Below are positions 8,515 through 17,319 of a stretch of DNA of 64,000 nucleotides, piece after piece (the stretch's first letter is position 1; each line of letters starts with the position of its first letter). Source of the stretch: Enterobacteriaceae bacterium RIT691. GTDB taxonomy: Bacteria > Pseudomonadota > Gammaproteobacteria > Enterobacterales > Enterobacteriaceae. The notes under the pieces were generated by a model that was given only the letters and a program-made list of their open reading frames with translations, was not told where the DNA came from and searched no databases. Location: assembly GCA_009668205.1 (NCBI GenBank), contig WJYM01000005.1:62001-126000 (forward strand). Direction: 5' to 3'. Made by a program: the position numbers and the translations under genes.

Positions 8515-11289
8515 CTACCCCCGTGCTCTCACCGCCGCCTGATGACCGGCGAGCGTACCAAAGATAATGATATCCGCCACCGCGTTACCGCCGATACGGT
8601 TGCCGCCGTGGATCCCACCGACCACTTCACCCGCCGCATACGCGCCCGGGATCACCTGGTGCTCCAGGTTCAGCACTTCGGTGTGGGTGTTGATGGTCAC
8701 ACCGCCCATGGTGTGATGCACACCCGGGGCAATCTGAATGGCGTGGAACGGGCCTTCATTGATTGGCGCACGCAGCGCGGTGGTGCGACCAAAATCGTCA
8801 TCGTGCTGTTTTTCCACAAAGCCATTGTAGCGTTCCAGGGTGGCGAGGAAAGCGTGCTCGTCCATGCCCAGTTTCGCCGCCAGTTCACGTGGTGAGCTGG
8901 CGCTGGTCACCAGACCTTTGGCAATGTACTCATCGGCGGCTTTGTTTTTCGCTCTGACGTGTTCATCAAACACGATGTAAGCGAAGTGTTCCGGCAGGGC
9001 GATAATCGCCGCCGAGACTTTATCGCGGGTCGACATCTCGTTGTAGAAACGACTGCCCTGTTGGTTCACCAGAATCGCCCCGCCGCCGCGGATAGATTCG
9101 GAAATCAGATATGACGTATTCTGCTCAACGGTCGGGTGAATCTGAATTTCGCCCATATCCACGGTGCCCGCGCCAATGCGTTCCAGCAGCGCAATCCCGC
9201 CGCCGGTCGCGCCTTTATGGTTGGTGGTGACGAAACCGTCGAGGTCCGGACGGTATTTCACCACCATCGCGCTATTGGCGCTGAAGCCGCCGGTTGCCAC
9301 TACCACGCTTTTGGCCTGCACGGTGACGGTTTCTTTTTCTTCCGTCAGCAGACGGACGCCGCTCACTTCGCCATCAGTAAAGATAATCTCATCAACAGAG
9401 GTCTCCAGCATGACATCAATGCCACGTTTGGTGACGTTACGCACCAGGCCGCTGATCAGATAACCGCCCACCGCCGATCCATCACGAGGACGATGGGTAC
9501 GGTCAATGCTCATCCCGCCGGTGGTGGTAATGTCGTTAAGCATGATGCCGCGACGGGCCAGCCATTCGATGGCTTCCGGCGCGTTTTCGACGAAACGATG
9601 CAGCAGCTCAGGGTTGTTTTTGTTGCCGCCGCCTTTCAGGGTTTCGGCGTAGAACAATTCCTTGCTGTCCTGAATGCCTTTCACGCGCTGGAAGCGGGTT
9701 TCTGCGGCGTTCATCCCCGCTGATGCCTTAATGGTGTTGCCACCGATGGTCGGCATTTTTTCCACAATCAGCACGCTTGCACCTTCGTCATGCGCCTGAA
9801 TCGCGGCCGCCAGACCCGCGCCACCGCTACCGACCACCACAACGTCGTAGTTTTTCGGGGCATGTACGTCGCCGCCTTCTTCGGCCACGCGCGCTTTGGT
9901 GGATTTCAGCATCGCTTTCGAGACGGCTTTTTTCACCGCTTCGCTCTGGCTGGTTGCGCCGGAGATGGCGTCCACGTGCGGGGTGTTGGCGTCCAGAATA
10001 CGGGTTTTGATTTCCTCAAAGCTGGTGACGAATTCCACCTGCGACGGGCCGGACACCAGTTCGATGTCGGCGATACTGTCGCTTTCGAGGCTGACGTTGA
10101 TCACCAGTTCGTTGGCGTCGTCATTCACCGTTTCGCAGAACACGCCCGGTTTGAACTTCGCCTCACCCATGCTCATGTCGCGGATCATCGCTTCCACCAG
10201 CGAGAAACGCCACAGCGGTTCAGGGATGTTCAGCGCCTCACGCTGAGTGCTGTCGATAAACAGCTCCGGGGCTTCATCACGGGCGATGCGATCGGTCCAG
10301 TCCGGGTACGCGATCGTCGCGCGACCGACGGCAATCAGATCATAGCCGTGATCCAGTCCGGTCAGCGCATCGGCTGCGGTGACAATGCCGCCCACGCCCA
10401 TCACCGGGATCTGCGCCAGTGCGTCTGAACGCAGTTCGCAGTATTTGTTAATCAGCGGTGTCGGATCCTGGGTGTCCACGATGGACGGACGCAGGCTTGC
10501 GCCCAGTGAGAAGTGCAGATAATCCAGCCCGCGCGCCGCCAGTTTTTCCAGCAGATACAGGGTGTCGTCAAAGCGGATGCCCGGGACTTCCATCTCTTCC
10601 GGTGAGAAGCGATAGCCGATGATGAAGCTGTCGTCCGCGTACTGACGCACCATTTTGTGGGTGATGTCGAGCACCGCCAGCGGGAATTTCGCCCGGTTAT
10701 CGCGGCTGCCGCCCCACTCGTCGTCACGTTGGTTGGAGTTCGGCGAATAGAATTGCTGAATCAGGTAGGTGTTGGCACCGTGGATTTCTACACCGTCGAA
10801 ACCGGCCTGAATCGCACGGCGTACACCTTCACCAAATTTGGCCACCATCCCATACACCTCTTCCGTGCTCAAGGCGACCGGCGTTGCCGCCCCTTCACGC
10901 GGTGCCGCCACAGCGCTTGGGCCGACCGGCGTACGCCCGCCAATCAGCTTCGGATCGACCATACGGCCGCCGTGGTAGATTTGCAGAATGGCTTTAGACC
11001 CTTCGGCCTTGATGGCCGCAGCGATTTTCGCCAGACCGGCCACTTTCTCGTCGTTATCGATACCGATAGCGCCCGGGAACGCGAGGCCCAGATCGTCGAT
11101 AAAGCAGCATTCAACAATGATGGTGCCAATGCTGCCTGCACGTACGCGATAGTATTCCACCAGCTCGCTGGTGACGGTGCCGTCGAAATAACCTGTGCAG
11201 GTGGTCATCGGCGCCATTAACAAACGGTTTTTCAGTTCGCTCCCATTCGGTAAAGTGAAGGGACTTAAAATGCGTTCGTTACTGGTCAT
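8515..11289 (-). CDS. Soluble NADH:fumarate reductase (OYE / FMN_bind / FAD_binding_2 fusion)
   Basis: Three-domain flavoprotein of 924 aa with no signal peptide, so cytoplasmic. Residues 1-370 are an old-yellow-enzyme NADH:flavin oxidoreductase domain (HGANTYL at 170-176, GVGGI near 298). Residues 375-455 are an FMN_bind domain whose flavinylation motif DAISGATSQS (440-449) gives Thr446 as the expected FMN acceptor. Residues 480-924 are a flavocytochrome-c/fumarate-reductase FAD domain: GSGGAG nucleotide loop, HPT 718-720, NEMSTRD with Arg755 as the likely proton donor, HHTMGG around 859 and GGNRIGG with Arg898. Klebsiella pneumoniae has a characterised NADH:fumarate reductase with this plan. 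It would reoxidise NADH by reducing fumarate to succinate without quinones. The ATG has GGAG upstream. The neighbours (apbE, dcuSR, transporter, fumarase) support this. Confidence 0.93.
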   Translation of the reverse strand: MTSNERILSPFTLPNGSELKNRLLMAPMTTCTGYFDGTVTSELVEYYRVRAGSIGTIIVECCFIDDLGLAFPGAIGIDNDEKVAGLAKIAAAIKAEGSKAILQIYHGGRMVDPKLIGGRTPVGPSAVAAPREGAATPVALSTEEVYGMVAKFGEGVRRAIQAGFDGVEIHGANTYLIQQFYSPNSNQRDDEWGGSRDNRAKFPLAVLDITHKMVRQYADDSFIIGYRFSPEEMEVPGIRFDDTLYLLEKLAARGLDYLHFSLGASLRPSIVDTQDPTPLINKYCELRSDALAQIPVMGVGGIVTAADALTGLDHGYDLIAVGRATIAYPDWTDRIARDEAPELFIDSTQREALNIPEPLWRFSLVEAMIRDMSMGEAKFKPGVFCETVNDDANELVINVSLESDSIADIELVSGPSQVEFVTSFEEIKTRILDANTPHVDAISGATSQSEAVKKAVSKAMLKSTKARVAEEGGDVHAPKNYDVVVVGSGGAGLAAAIQAHDEGASVLIVEKMPTIGGNTIKASAGMNAAETRFQRVKGIQDSKELFYAETLKGGGNKNNPELLHRFVENAPEAIEWLARRGIMLNDITTTGGMSIDRTHRPRDGSAVGGYLISGLVRNVTKRGIDVMLETSVDEIIFTDGEVSGVRLLTEEKETVTVQAKSVVVATGGFSANSAMVVKYRPDLDGFVTTNHKGATGGGIALLERIGAGTVDMGEIQIHPTVEQNTSYLISESIRGGGAILVNQQGSRFYNEMSTRDKVSAAIIALPEHFAYIVFDEHVRAKNKAADEYIAKGLVTSASSPRELAAKLGMDEHAFLATLERYNGFVEKQHDDDFGRTTALRAPINEGPFHAIQIAPGVHHTMGGVTINTHTEVLNLEHQVIPGAYAAGEVVGGIHGGNRIGGNAVADIIIFGTLAGHQAAVRARG

Positions 11290-11925
11290 AATAGAACTCC
11301 AGATTTAAAATTGAAATTTATGAATTCGGTGACGGACAGTTTTTATGTTTTATTTAGTGGTCCGAGGTCATGCTATTAATATAGCGACTTTTTTAATTAC
11401 AAAATCAATTACGTTAGTTAATAAACTATTTAATACCTCCGGTAACAACACTACCACCATAGTGTTATCACTTTAAAATCCATTCATTACATTAAAAGCA
11501 CATTAAATAACATTCAGGCTACCTAAGTCACTTTTGTTAAACATTCATAAAACACGACAAACTCCTTTAAAATCAACATTAAATTCAGCAACCGCCGTTT
11601 TCCAGGACATTACTGATCCGCTTCATCGTTAACAACTCACGTTTATCACCCCTGAATAACCCCATACCTTTCCAGGGTTATTAAAAACAGTAAAAAAACG
11701 TCCGCTTATTTGCCTTTATTGATTTGGATCAATTCCAATACGACATGAAAGCGCAATATATAAATAACCAAAAGATTTTATTTAGCGCCAACGAAATGGC
11801 GTTAAATGGCTATTACAGGAAAGCGTCAACAACATCATTTATAATTAAAGAAACTTTAGAAACTAAAAAAATGATGAAATCCCTGAGGCCACCACCGTAT
11901 TTTTCACTACTTGTCGAGTCTCATT
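11290..11925. promoter_or_regulatory. Divergent control region between fumarate reductase and dicarboxylate transporter
   Basis: A 636-bp AT-rich gene-free stretch. It must hold the promoters for the reductase (minus) and transporter (plus). The clearest element is the FNR box listed separately. I see no convincing coding frame: the one open stretch (about 11724-11984) has poor composition and no ribosome site. Several TTTAATTA/TTAATAAA tracts could be DcuR targets, but I cannot define them. Confidence 0.6.
11719..11732. promoter_or_regulatory. Perfect FNR-binding site
   Basis: The sequence TTGATTTGGATCAA matches the FNR consensus TTGAT-N4-ATCAA at all ten specified positions. It lies 193 bp upstream of the transporter start codon and 430 bp from the reductase start. 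It predicts oxygen-controlled expression, most directly of the transporter/fumarase side, in keeping with anaerobic fumarate use. Confidence 0.8.
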
Positions 11926-13437
11926 ATGAAAGACAAAACTGCAACCCCCGCACCGGCCAGTTCCGGTGGTGCAAAAGCCGGTAATAAACATCGCCTGATG
12001 ATGATGGCGTTACCCATTATTGTCGCCGTGCTTTTGCTGTTCGTCCCTGTCCCGCAAGGGCTTCCTCCTTATGCCTGGCACTACTTCGCTATTTTCGTTG
12101 GCGTGATTGTTGGCCTGATCTTCGAACCGCTGCCGGGTGCCGTTATCGGCTTAACCGGCGTAGTGGTTATCGCCCTGTGCAGCCAGTGGCTGCTGTTCAG
12201 CCCGGAGCAAATGCTGGAGCCGAAATTTAAGCTCGCCAGCGCCTCCTTTAAGTGGGCGGTCAGCGGCTTTGGCAACTCCACCGTCTGGCTGATTTTCGGC
12301 GCCTTTATGTTTGCCGCAGGCTATGACAAAACGCAGTTCGGTCGTCGTCTGGCGCTGATTCTGGTGAAATATCTGGGCCGCCGCAGCCTGACGCTCGGCT
12401 ATGCCATCACCTTTGCCGACCTGCTGCTGGCGCCGTTCACCCCGTCCAACACCGCGCGTAGCGGCGGGACTATCTACCCGATCATCGCTAACCTGCCGCC
12501 GCTGTATGGCTCTAAACCGAACGACCCAAGCGCACGCAAAATTGGTTCCTATCTGATGTGGGTGGCCATTACCGCGGCCTGTATCACCAGTTCGATGTTC
12601 CTGTCTGCGCTGGCACCGAACCTGCTGGCCCTGGCGCTGGTAAAAAGCATCGTCGGTCTGAACATCTCCTGGGGCATGTGGTTCCTGGCCTTCCTGCCGC
12701 TCGGCGTGATCCTTATCCTGGTGATGCCGTTGCTGGCCTACTGGTTCTATCCGCCAGAAGTGAAAGTGAATAACGAAGTGCCGCTGTGGGCCGCGCGTGA
12801 ACTCGAGAAACTGGGCAAACTGAGCCGTAACGAAATCCTGCTGCTGGTGTTTGTCTGCTGTGCGCTGATGATGTGGATCTTCGCCGCCGACGTTATTGAA
12901 CCGGCGCTGGCCGCCCTGCTGGTCATCATACTGATGCTGTGGACCGGCGTGCTGAACTGGAATGACATCACCAGCAACAAAGCAGCGTGGAACACCTTTG
13001 TGTGGTTCGCCACCCTGGTGGCGCTGGCCGATGGTCTCTCGTCTACCGGTTTCATCGGATGGCTGGGTAAAGAAGGTGGCGCACTGATGGGCGGCATCTC
13101 ACCGGGCACCGCCACTGTCGTGCTGCTGTTGGCGTTTTACCTGCTGCACTACCTGTTTGCCAGCACCACCGCGCACACCACCGCGCTGCTGCCCGCGATG
13201 CTGACCATCGCCTCCACCATTCCGGGAATGAACATGCAGGTGTTCTGTCTGCTGATGGTGACCTCGCTTGGCGTGATGGGGATCATCACGCCTTACGGTA
13301 CTGGCCCAAGCCCGATTTATTACGGAAGCGGCTACCTGCCAACCAAAGACTACTGGCGTCTGGGCACCATCTTCGGGGCTATCTTCCTCGCGGCCCTGCT
13401 GCTGATTGGTTATCCATGGATGTCGATGATCTTCTAA
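11926..13437 (+). CDS. DASS-family dicarboxylate transporter (CitT/TtdT-like)
   Basis: Polytopic inner-membrane transporter of 503 aa from the divalent anion:sodium symporter family. The enterobacterial branch (CitT, TtdT) exchanges dicarboxylates or tricarboxylates for succinate. The sequence shows about a dozen hydrophobic segments and the paired SNT-type substrate/sodium motifs: APFTPSNTARSGG in the first half and FASTTAHTTALLPAM in the second. I choose the ATG at 11926 (MKDKTATP) over an in-frame TTG 15 bases upstream, although no strong ribosome site is visible. Between a fumarate reductase and a fumarase, under DcuSR and an FNR box, the probable substrate is malate, fumarate or tartrate with succinate export. 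Citrate cannot be excluded. Confidence 0.85.
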   Translation: MKDKTATPAPASSGGAKAGNKHRLMMMALPIIVAVLLLFVPVPQGLPPYAWHYFAIFVGVIVGLIFEPLPGAVIGLTGVVVIALCSQWLLFSPEQMLEPKFKLASASFKWAVSGFGNSTVWLIFGAFMFAAGYDKTQFGRRLALILVKYLGRRSLTLGYAITFADLLLAPFTPSNTARSGGTIYPIIANLPPLYGSKPNDPSARKIGSYLMWVAITAACITSSMFLSALAPNLLALALVKSIVGLNISWGMWFLAFLPLGVILILVMPLLAYWFYPPEVKVNNEVPLWAARELEKLGKLSRNEILLLVFVCCALMMWIFAADVIEPALAALLVIILMLWTGVLNWNDITSNKAAWNTFVWFATLVALADGLSSTGFIGWLGKEGGALMGGISPGTATVVLLLAFYLLHYLFASTTAHTTALLPAMLTIASTIPGMNMQVFCLLMVTSLGVMGIITPYGTGPSPIYYGSGYLPTKDYWRLGTIFGAIFLAALLLIGYPWMSMIF

Positions 13438-13452
13438 GGCCGCATCGCTAAT

Positions 13453-13536
13453 GCCCGGTGGCGCAGGCTTACCGGGCCTACAACATCATCGAATCCTTTG
13501 ATCTTGTAGGTCTGATAAGCGAAGCGCCATCAGGCA
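13453..13536. repeat. BIME: pair of REP sequences in opposite orientation
   Basis: Contains GCCCGGTGGCGC..GCTTACCGGGCCTACA and, 22 bases on, the inverted unit TTGTAGGTCTGATAAGCG..GCGCCATCAGGCA. These are the two halves of an enterobacterial BIME. It separates the transporter gene from fumB within what may be one transcript. Confidence 0.85.
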
Positions 13537-13619
13537 AAAACAACGATTCCGGAAATAAAAAATTCAAAGCTCCCCCTGACACGTCCAGGTCGCGGGTAAC
13601 GCTTATTAAGGAGTTGAGT

Positions 13620-15269
13620 ATGTCGAATAAACCGTTTGTCTATCAGAGCCCTTTCCCGCTCGCCAAAGATGACACCGAATACTATCTGCTGAGCCGTGAG
13701 CACGTGTCTGTCGCCAACTTCGACGGTCAGGAGGTGCTGAAGGTTGAGCCAGAAGCGCTGACCCTGCTGGCGCAACAGGCATTCCATGATGCCGCCTTTA
13801 TGCTGCGCGTCTCGCACCAGAAACAGGTCGCCGCCATTCTTCTCGATCCTGACGCCAGCGAAAATGATAAGTACGTGGCGCTGCAGTTCCTGCGCAATTC
13901 AGAAATCGCCGCCAAAGGCGTGTTGCCAACCTGCCAGGACACCGGTACCGCCATCATCATGGGTAAAAAAGGCCAGAAAGTCTGGACCGGCGGCGGCGAC
14001 GAAGCGGCGCTGGCACGTGGCGTGTATAACACCTACACCGAAGACAACCTGCGCTATTCGCAGAACGCCCCGCTGGATATGTATAAAGAGGTGAATACCG
14101 GCACCAACCTGCCTGCGCAAATCGACCTCTACAGCGTCGATGGTGACGAATACAAATTCCTGTGCATGGCGAAAGGCGGCGGCTCCGCCAACAAAACCTA
14201 TCTCTATCAGGAAACCAAAGCGCTGATCACCCCGGCGAAGCTGAAAAACTATCTGGTCGAGAAAATGCGCACCCTCGGCACAGCGGCTTGCCCTCCTTAT
14301 CACATTGCGTTCGTGATTGGCGGAACGTCTGCAGAAGCGACGCTGAAAACCGTAAAACTGGCGTCAGCACGTTACTACGATGACCTGCCAACCGAAGGCA
14401 ACGAACACGGCCAGGCGTTCCGCGATGTGCAGCTGGAACAGGAATTGATGCTCGAAGCGCAAAACCTTGGCCTGGGCGCGCAGTTTGGCGGGAAATACTT
14501 TGCCCATGATATTCGCGTGATCCGCCTGCCTCGCCACGGCGCATCCTGCCCAATTGGCATGGGCGTGTCCTGCTCTGCCGATCGCAACATCAAAGCGAAG
14601 ATCAACCGCGACGGGATCTGGATCGAGAGACTGGAAGCTAACCCAGGCCAATATATTCCAGAGGCCTTGCGTCAGCAGGGTGAAGGGGACGTCATCAGCA
14701 TTAACCTGAATCAGCCGATGAAGACGATTCTCGCCCAGCTGTCCGCGCACCCCGTCTCTACCCGCGTGATGCTGAACGGGACGATCATCGTCGCCCGTGA
14801 TATGGCGCATGCGAAGCTGAAAGAGCTGTTGGATAACGGCGAAGCGCTGCCGCAATACGTGAAAGATCACCCTATCTATTACGCAGGCCCGGCGAAAACC
14901 CCGGAAGGCTATGCCTCAGGCTCTCTCGGCCCAACCACCGCAGGACGCATGGATTCCTATGTCGATTTGCTGCAGGCCAACGGTGCCAGCATGGTGATGT
15001 TGGCGAAAGGCAACCGCAGCCAGCAGGTTACCGATGCGTGCCAACAGCACGGCGGTTTCTACCTGGGCAGCATTGGCGGCCCGGCCGCCGTGCTCGCACA
15101 ACACAGCATCAAGAGCCTGGCGTGCGTGGCCTATCCGGAGCTGGGAATGGAAGCTATCTGGAAAATTGAGGTAGAGAATTTCCCGGCGTTTATTCTGGTG
15201 GATGACAAAGGTAACGACTTCTTCCAGCAAATTCAGAATAAGCAGTGCGCAGGCTGTTCTCAGCGCTAA
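13620..15269 (+). CDS. fumB: Class I fumarate hydratase (FumA/FumB type)
   Basis: Iron-sulfur fumarase interconverting malate and fumarate, 549 aa (E. coli FumA/FumB 548). It aligns without gaps from memory. Cluster-ligand cysteines are in [17 protein letters not shown] and [12 protein letters not shown]; the substrate loop is [13 protein letters not shown]. Several diagnostic segments ([31 protein letters not shown], terminal NKQCA-C) resemble FumB, the anaerobic isoenzyme, more than FumA; this is a memory-based assignment. The start at 13620 is fixed by AAGGAG at 13608-13613, so the open frame upstream to 13458 is not part of the gene. With the adjacent transporter it would turn imported malate into fumarate for the neighbouring reductase. 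Confidence 0.92.
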   Translation: MSNKPFVYQSPFPLAKDDTEYYLLSREHVSVANFDGQEVLKVEPEALTLLAQQAFHDAAFMLRVSHQKQVAAILLDPDASENDKYVALQFLRNSEIAAKGVLPTCQDTGTAIIMGKKGQKVWTGGGDEAALARGVYNTYTEDNLRYSQNAPLDMYKEVNTGTNLPAQIDLYSVDGDEYKFLCMAKGGGSANKTYLYQETKALITPAKLKNYLVEKMRTLGTAACPPYHIAFVIGGTSAEATLKTVKLASARYYDDLPTEGNEHGQAFRDVQLEQELMLEAQNLGLGAQFGGKYFAHDIRVIRLPRHGASCPIGMGVSCSADRNIKAKINRDGIWIERLEANPGQYIPEALRQQGEGDVISINLNQPMKTILAQLSAHPVSTRVMLNGTIIVARDMAHAKLKELLDNGEALPQYVKDHPIYYAGPAKTPEGYASGSLGPTTAGRMDSYVDLLQANGASMVMLAKGNRSQQVTDACQQHGGFYLGSIGGPAAVLAQHSIKSLACVAYPELGMEAIWKIEVENFPAFILVDDKGNDFFQQIQNKQCAGCSQR

Positions 15270-15277
15270 TAACCCCG

Positions 15278-15308
15278 GCAGCCAGCACGTCGCTGGCTGC
15301 TATTATTT
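15278..15308 (+). terminator. Intrinsic terminator after fumarase
   Basis: Stem GCAGCCAGC / GCTGGCTGC (9 bp) with loop ACGTC is followed by TATTATTT, directly after the tandem stop codons of the fumarase gene. Confidence 0.85.
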
Positions 15309-15617
15309 CCTGTCCCCTTCGCGCGCTTATTTCCGTGCACTAACGCACTCATCCACTCCTGTCATTATTTTATTTTGAACTTTGATGTTGAGTGCTATCC
15401 CTCGCCGAAGCATTTATCGTAGCCGCATCAAAGCATTTTAATTTAGCTAAAATTAAACCCATTTAAATATAGATAGTTACACGCAAAACCCTCTCCTTTT
15501 CCATAATCCATCTCATTAATAAACGCAATCGCCAGCATTTATTTTTGAACTAAATATCCGTTTGCAAAGTGCCTGCCGCATTTATACTCACCGTGACCTT
15601 AATGTATGGAGTTCCAC
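15309..15617 (+). promoter_or_regulatory. Upstream region of the sulfatase operon
   Basis: About 310 bp without a gene, markedly AT-rich by eye. It includes an inverted repeat centred on TTTAGCTAAA (15442-15451), which could be an operator. No FNR, CRP or sigma-54 consensus was recognised. It should contain the promoter for the sulfatase and possibly for the whole run to 25466. Confidence 0.45.
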
Positions 15618-17204
15618 ATGTTTAAACACGTCCCTTTTAAGCGGACGGTGTTGGCCAGCATGCTTACGCTTGCTGCCGGCGCTGCTACATCCGCACATGC
15701 CGCACCGACAAATGCCGCGGTGAGTAAAGACCCTTCTAAGCCAAACATTGTTGTTATCTTCGGTGACGATATCGGCTACTGGAATCTGAGTACCTACAAC
15801 GGCGGCACCATGGGCTATCAAACGCCTAATATTGATAAGCTGGCCGCTGAAGGTGCGAAATTCACCTCTTACTACGCTGAGCAGAGTTCAACTGCTGGCC
15901 GTTCCGCCTTCATCACCGGGCAGATGCCATTCCGTACCGGGATGAGTAAAGTGGGCATGCCGGGTGCACCGCAAGGTCTGCAGAAAGAAGATCCGACCAT
16001 TGCTAACGTCCTGAAGCAGCTGGGCTATGCTACCGGTCAGTTCGGTAAAAACCACCTCGGTGACCGTGATGAATTCCTGCCAACCGCGCACGGCTTCGAT
16101 GAGTTCATGGGCAATCTGTACCACCTGAACGCCGAAGAAGAGCCAGAAAACCCGGATTATCCGAAAGACCCTGCCTTCCGTAAAGAGTTCGGCCCGCGTG
16201 GCGTGATTAAGAGCACCGCTGACGGCAAGATTGAAGATACCGGTCCGCTGACCGTGAAACGTATGGGCACCGTGGACGAAGAGACTCTGGCCGCCAACAA
16301 CGACTTCATGGAACGCCAGGTGAAAGCCGGCAAACCGTTCTTTACCTGGTTCAACACCACCCGCATGCACAACAAAACCCACCTGAAAGACGGCAGCATT
16401 GGCGTGACAGGTCTGGGAACGTACGCAGATGGTATGGTTGAACACGATGCGATGGTCGGTGAAGTGCTGCAGAAGATCAAAGATCTGGGCATCGAAGACA
16501 ACACCATCGTGGTGTACACCACCGACAACGGTCCAATGACGGCGACCTGGCCTGACGGCGGCGAAACGCCATTCCGCGGTGAGAAAAACACCGGCTGGGA
16601 AGGCGGCTTCCGCGTGCCAGCCATGGTTCGCTGGCCGGGTCACATCAAGCCAGGCACCGTCGTCAACGACATGTTTGCCAGCTACGACTGGTTCCCGACG
16701 CTGGTTGCCGCGGCGGGTGACGCCAACATCAAGCAGGAACTGCTGAAAGGCTACAAAACCCCTTCTATTACCTACAAAGTCCACCTGGATGGTTACAACC
16801 AGCTCGACTTCCTGCAGGGCAAAGCGAAAGACCAGCGCAACGAATTCTTCTACTGGAGTGATGACGGCGACCTGATGGCCGTGCGCTTCGGCCGCTGGAA
16901 AGTTCACTTCATGATCCAGGAACACACCGGTTTCGACGTTTGGCGTTATCCGCTCACCCCACTGCGTGCACCAATGCTGTTCGATCTGGGCGTGGATCCG
17001 TTGGAAAAAGGCGATGGCGGCTTCGGCTACACCTCGTGGTACTACGATCACCTGTTCCTGATCACCGGGTCAGCGAAGAAGTATACGACTGAGATGCTGC
17101 AAAGCTTCAAAGCGTTCCCACCGCGTCAGAAACCTGGCTCATTCACCGTTTCCAATGTTGCGGAAATGTTTGATAAAGCTGCGGCGTCAAACCCAAAAAA
17201 ATAA
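15618..17204 (+). CDS. Periplasmic Ser-type arylsulfatase (formylglycine-dependent)
   Basis: Type I sulfatase hydrolysing sulfate esters, 528 aa with a signal peptide (FKHVPFKRTVLASML... ending SAHA). The alkaline-phosphatase-fold metal site begins IVVIFGDDIG (residues 44-53). The modification motif reads S-T-A-G-R at 91-95, fitting (C/S)-x-(P/A)-x-R, so Ser91 is the residue expected to become formylglycine. Ser-type sulfatases depend on a radical-SAM maturase, encoded just downstream. Further motifs are GKNHLGD, TTDNGP (second metal site) and GEKNTGWEGGFRVP. The ATG at 15618 follows GGAG at 15608-15611 and is preferred to the ATG at 15606, which overlaps that site. It resembles E. coli AslA/Klebsiella AtsA types, but I cannot fix orthology. 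The substrate is unknown. Confidence 0.9.
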   Translation: MFKHVPFKRTVLASMLTLAAGAATSAHAAPTNAAVSKDPSKPNIVVIFGDDIGYWNLSTYNGGTMGYQTPNIDKLAAEGAKFTSYYAEQSSTAGRSAFITGQMPFRTGMSKVGMPGAPQGLQKEDPTIANVLKQLGYATGQFGKNHLGDRDEFLPTAHGFDEFMGNLYHLNAEEEPENPDYPKDPAFRKEFGPRGVIKSTADGKIEDTGPLTVKRMGTVDEETLAANNDFMERQVKAGKPFFTWFNTTRMHNKTHLKDGSIGVTGLGTYADGMVEHDAMVGEVLQKIKDLGIEDNTIVVYTTDNGPMTATWPDGGETPFRGEKNTGWEGGFRVPAMVRWPGHIKPGTVVNDMFASYDWFPTLVAAAGDANIKQELLKGYKTPSITYKVHLDGYNQLDFLQGKAKDQRNEFFYWSDDGDLMAVRFGRWKVHFMIQEHTGFDVWRYPLTPLRAPMLFDLGVDPLEKGDGGFGYTSWYYDHLFLITGSAKKYTTEMLQSFKAFPPRQKPGSFTVSNVAEMFDKAAASNPKK

Positions 17205-17234
17205 TCAGGCGATCTGAGTTTCAGTAAACCTGTC

Positions 17235-17264
17235 CAGAGCGGGTTGCCCCGGCAATCCGCTCTG
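17235..17264 (+). terminator. Long stem-loop between sulfatase and maturase genes
   Basis: CAGAGCGG-g-TTGCC / GGCAA-t-CCGCTCTG forms a 13-bp stem with one mismatch and a CC loop. There is no T-run after it. It could be a partial terminator or RNA-processing element allowing much more sulfatase than maturase from one transcript. Confidence 0.55.
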
Positions 17265-17319
17265 CATCCCTATAAGTTCTCTTAGTGCGCTTAATCAGCC
17301 ACTATTTTTGGAGCTTGCT

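Noticed and set aside
8256-8567. Plus-strand frame across the palindromic repeats
   Set aside because: The translation is made from GGGAGAGGG repeats (Pro/Ser/Glu-rich), not a protein.
11724-11984. 86-codon frame in the divergent control region
   Set aside because: No ribosome site, low-complexity Lys/Asn content, and it runs out of frame into the transporter gene and over the promoter area.
13458-13619. N-terminal extension of fumarase
   Set aside because: It reads through the BIME element; the true start has AAGGAG upstream and matches FumA/FumB.
15888-17051. 387-codon minus-strand frame opposite the sulfatase
   Set aside because: Complete overlap with a motif-rich sulfatase gene; shadow frame.
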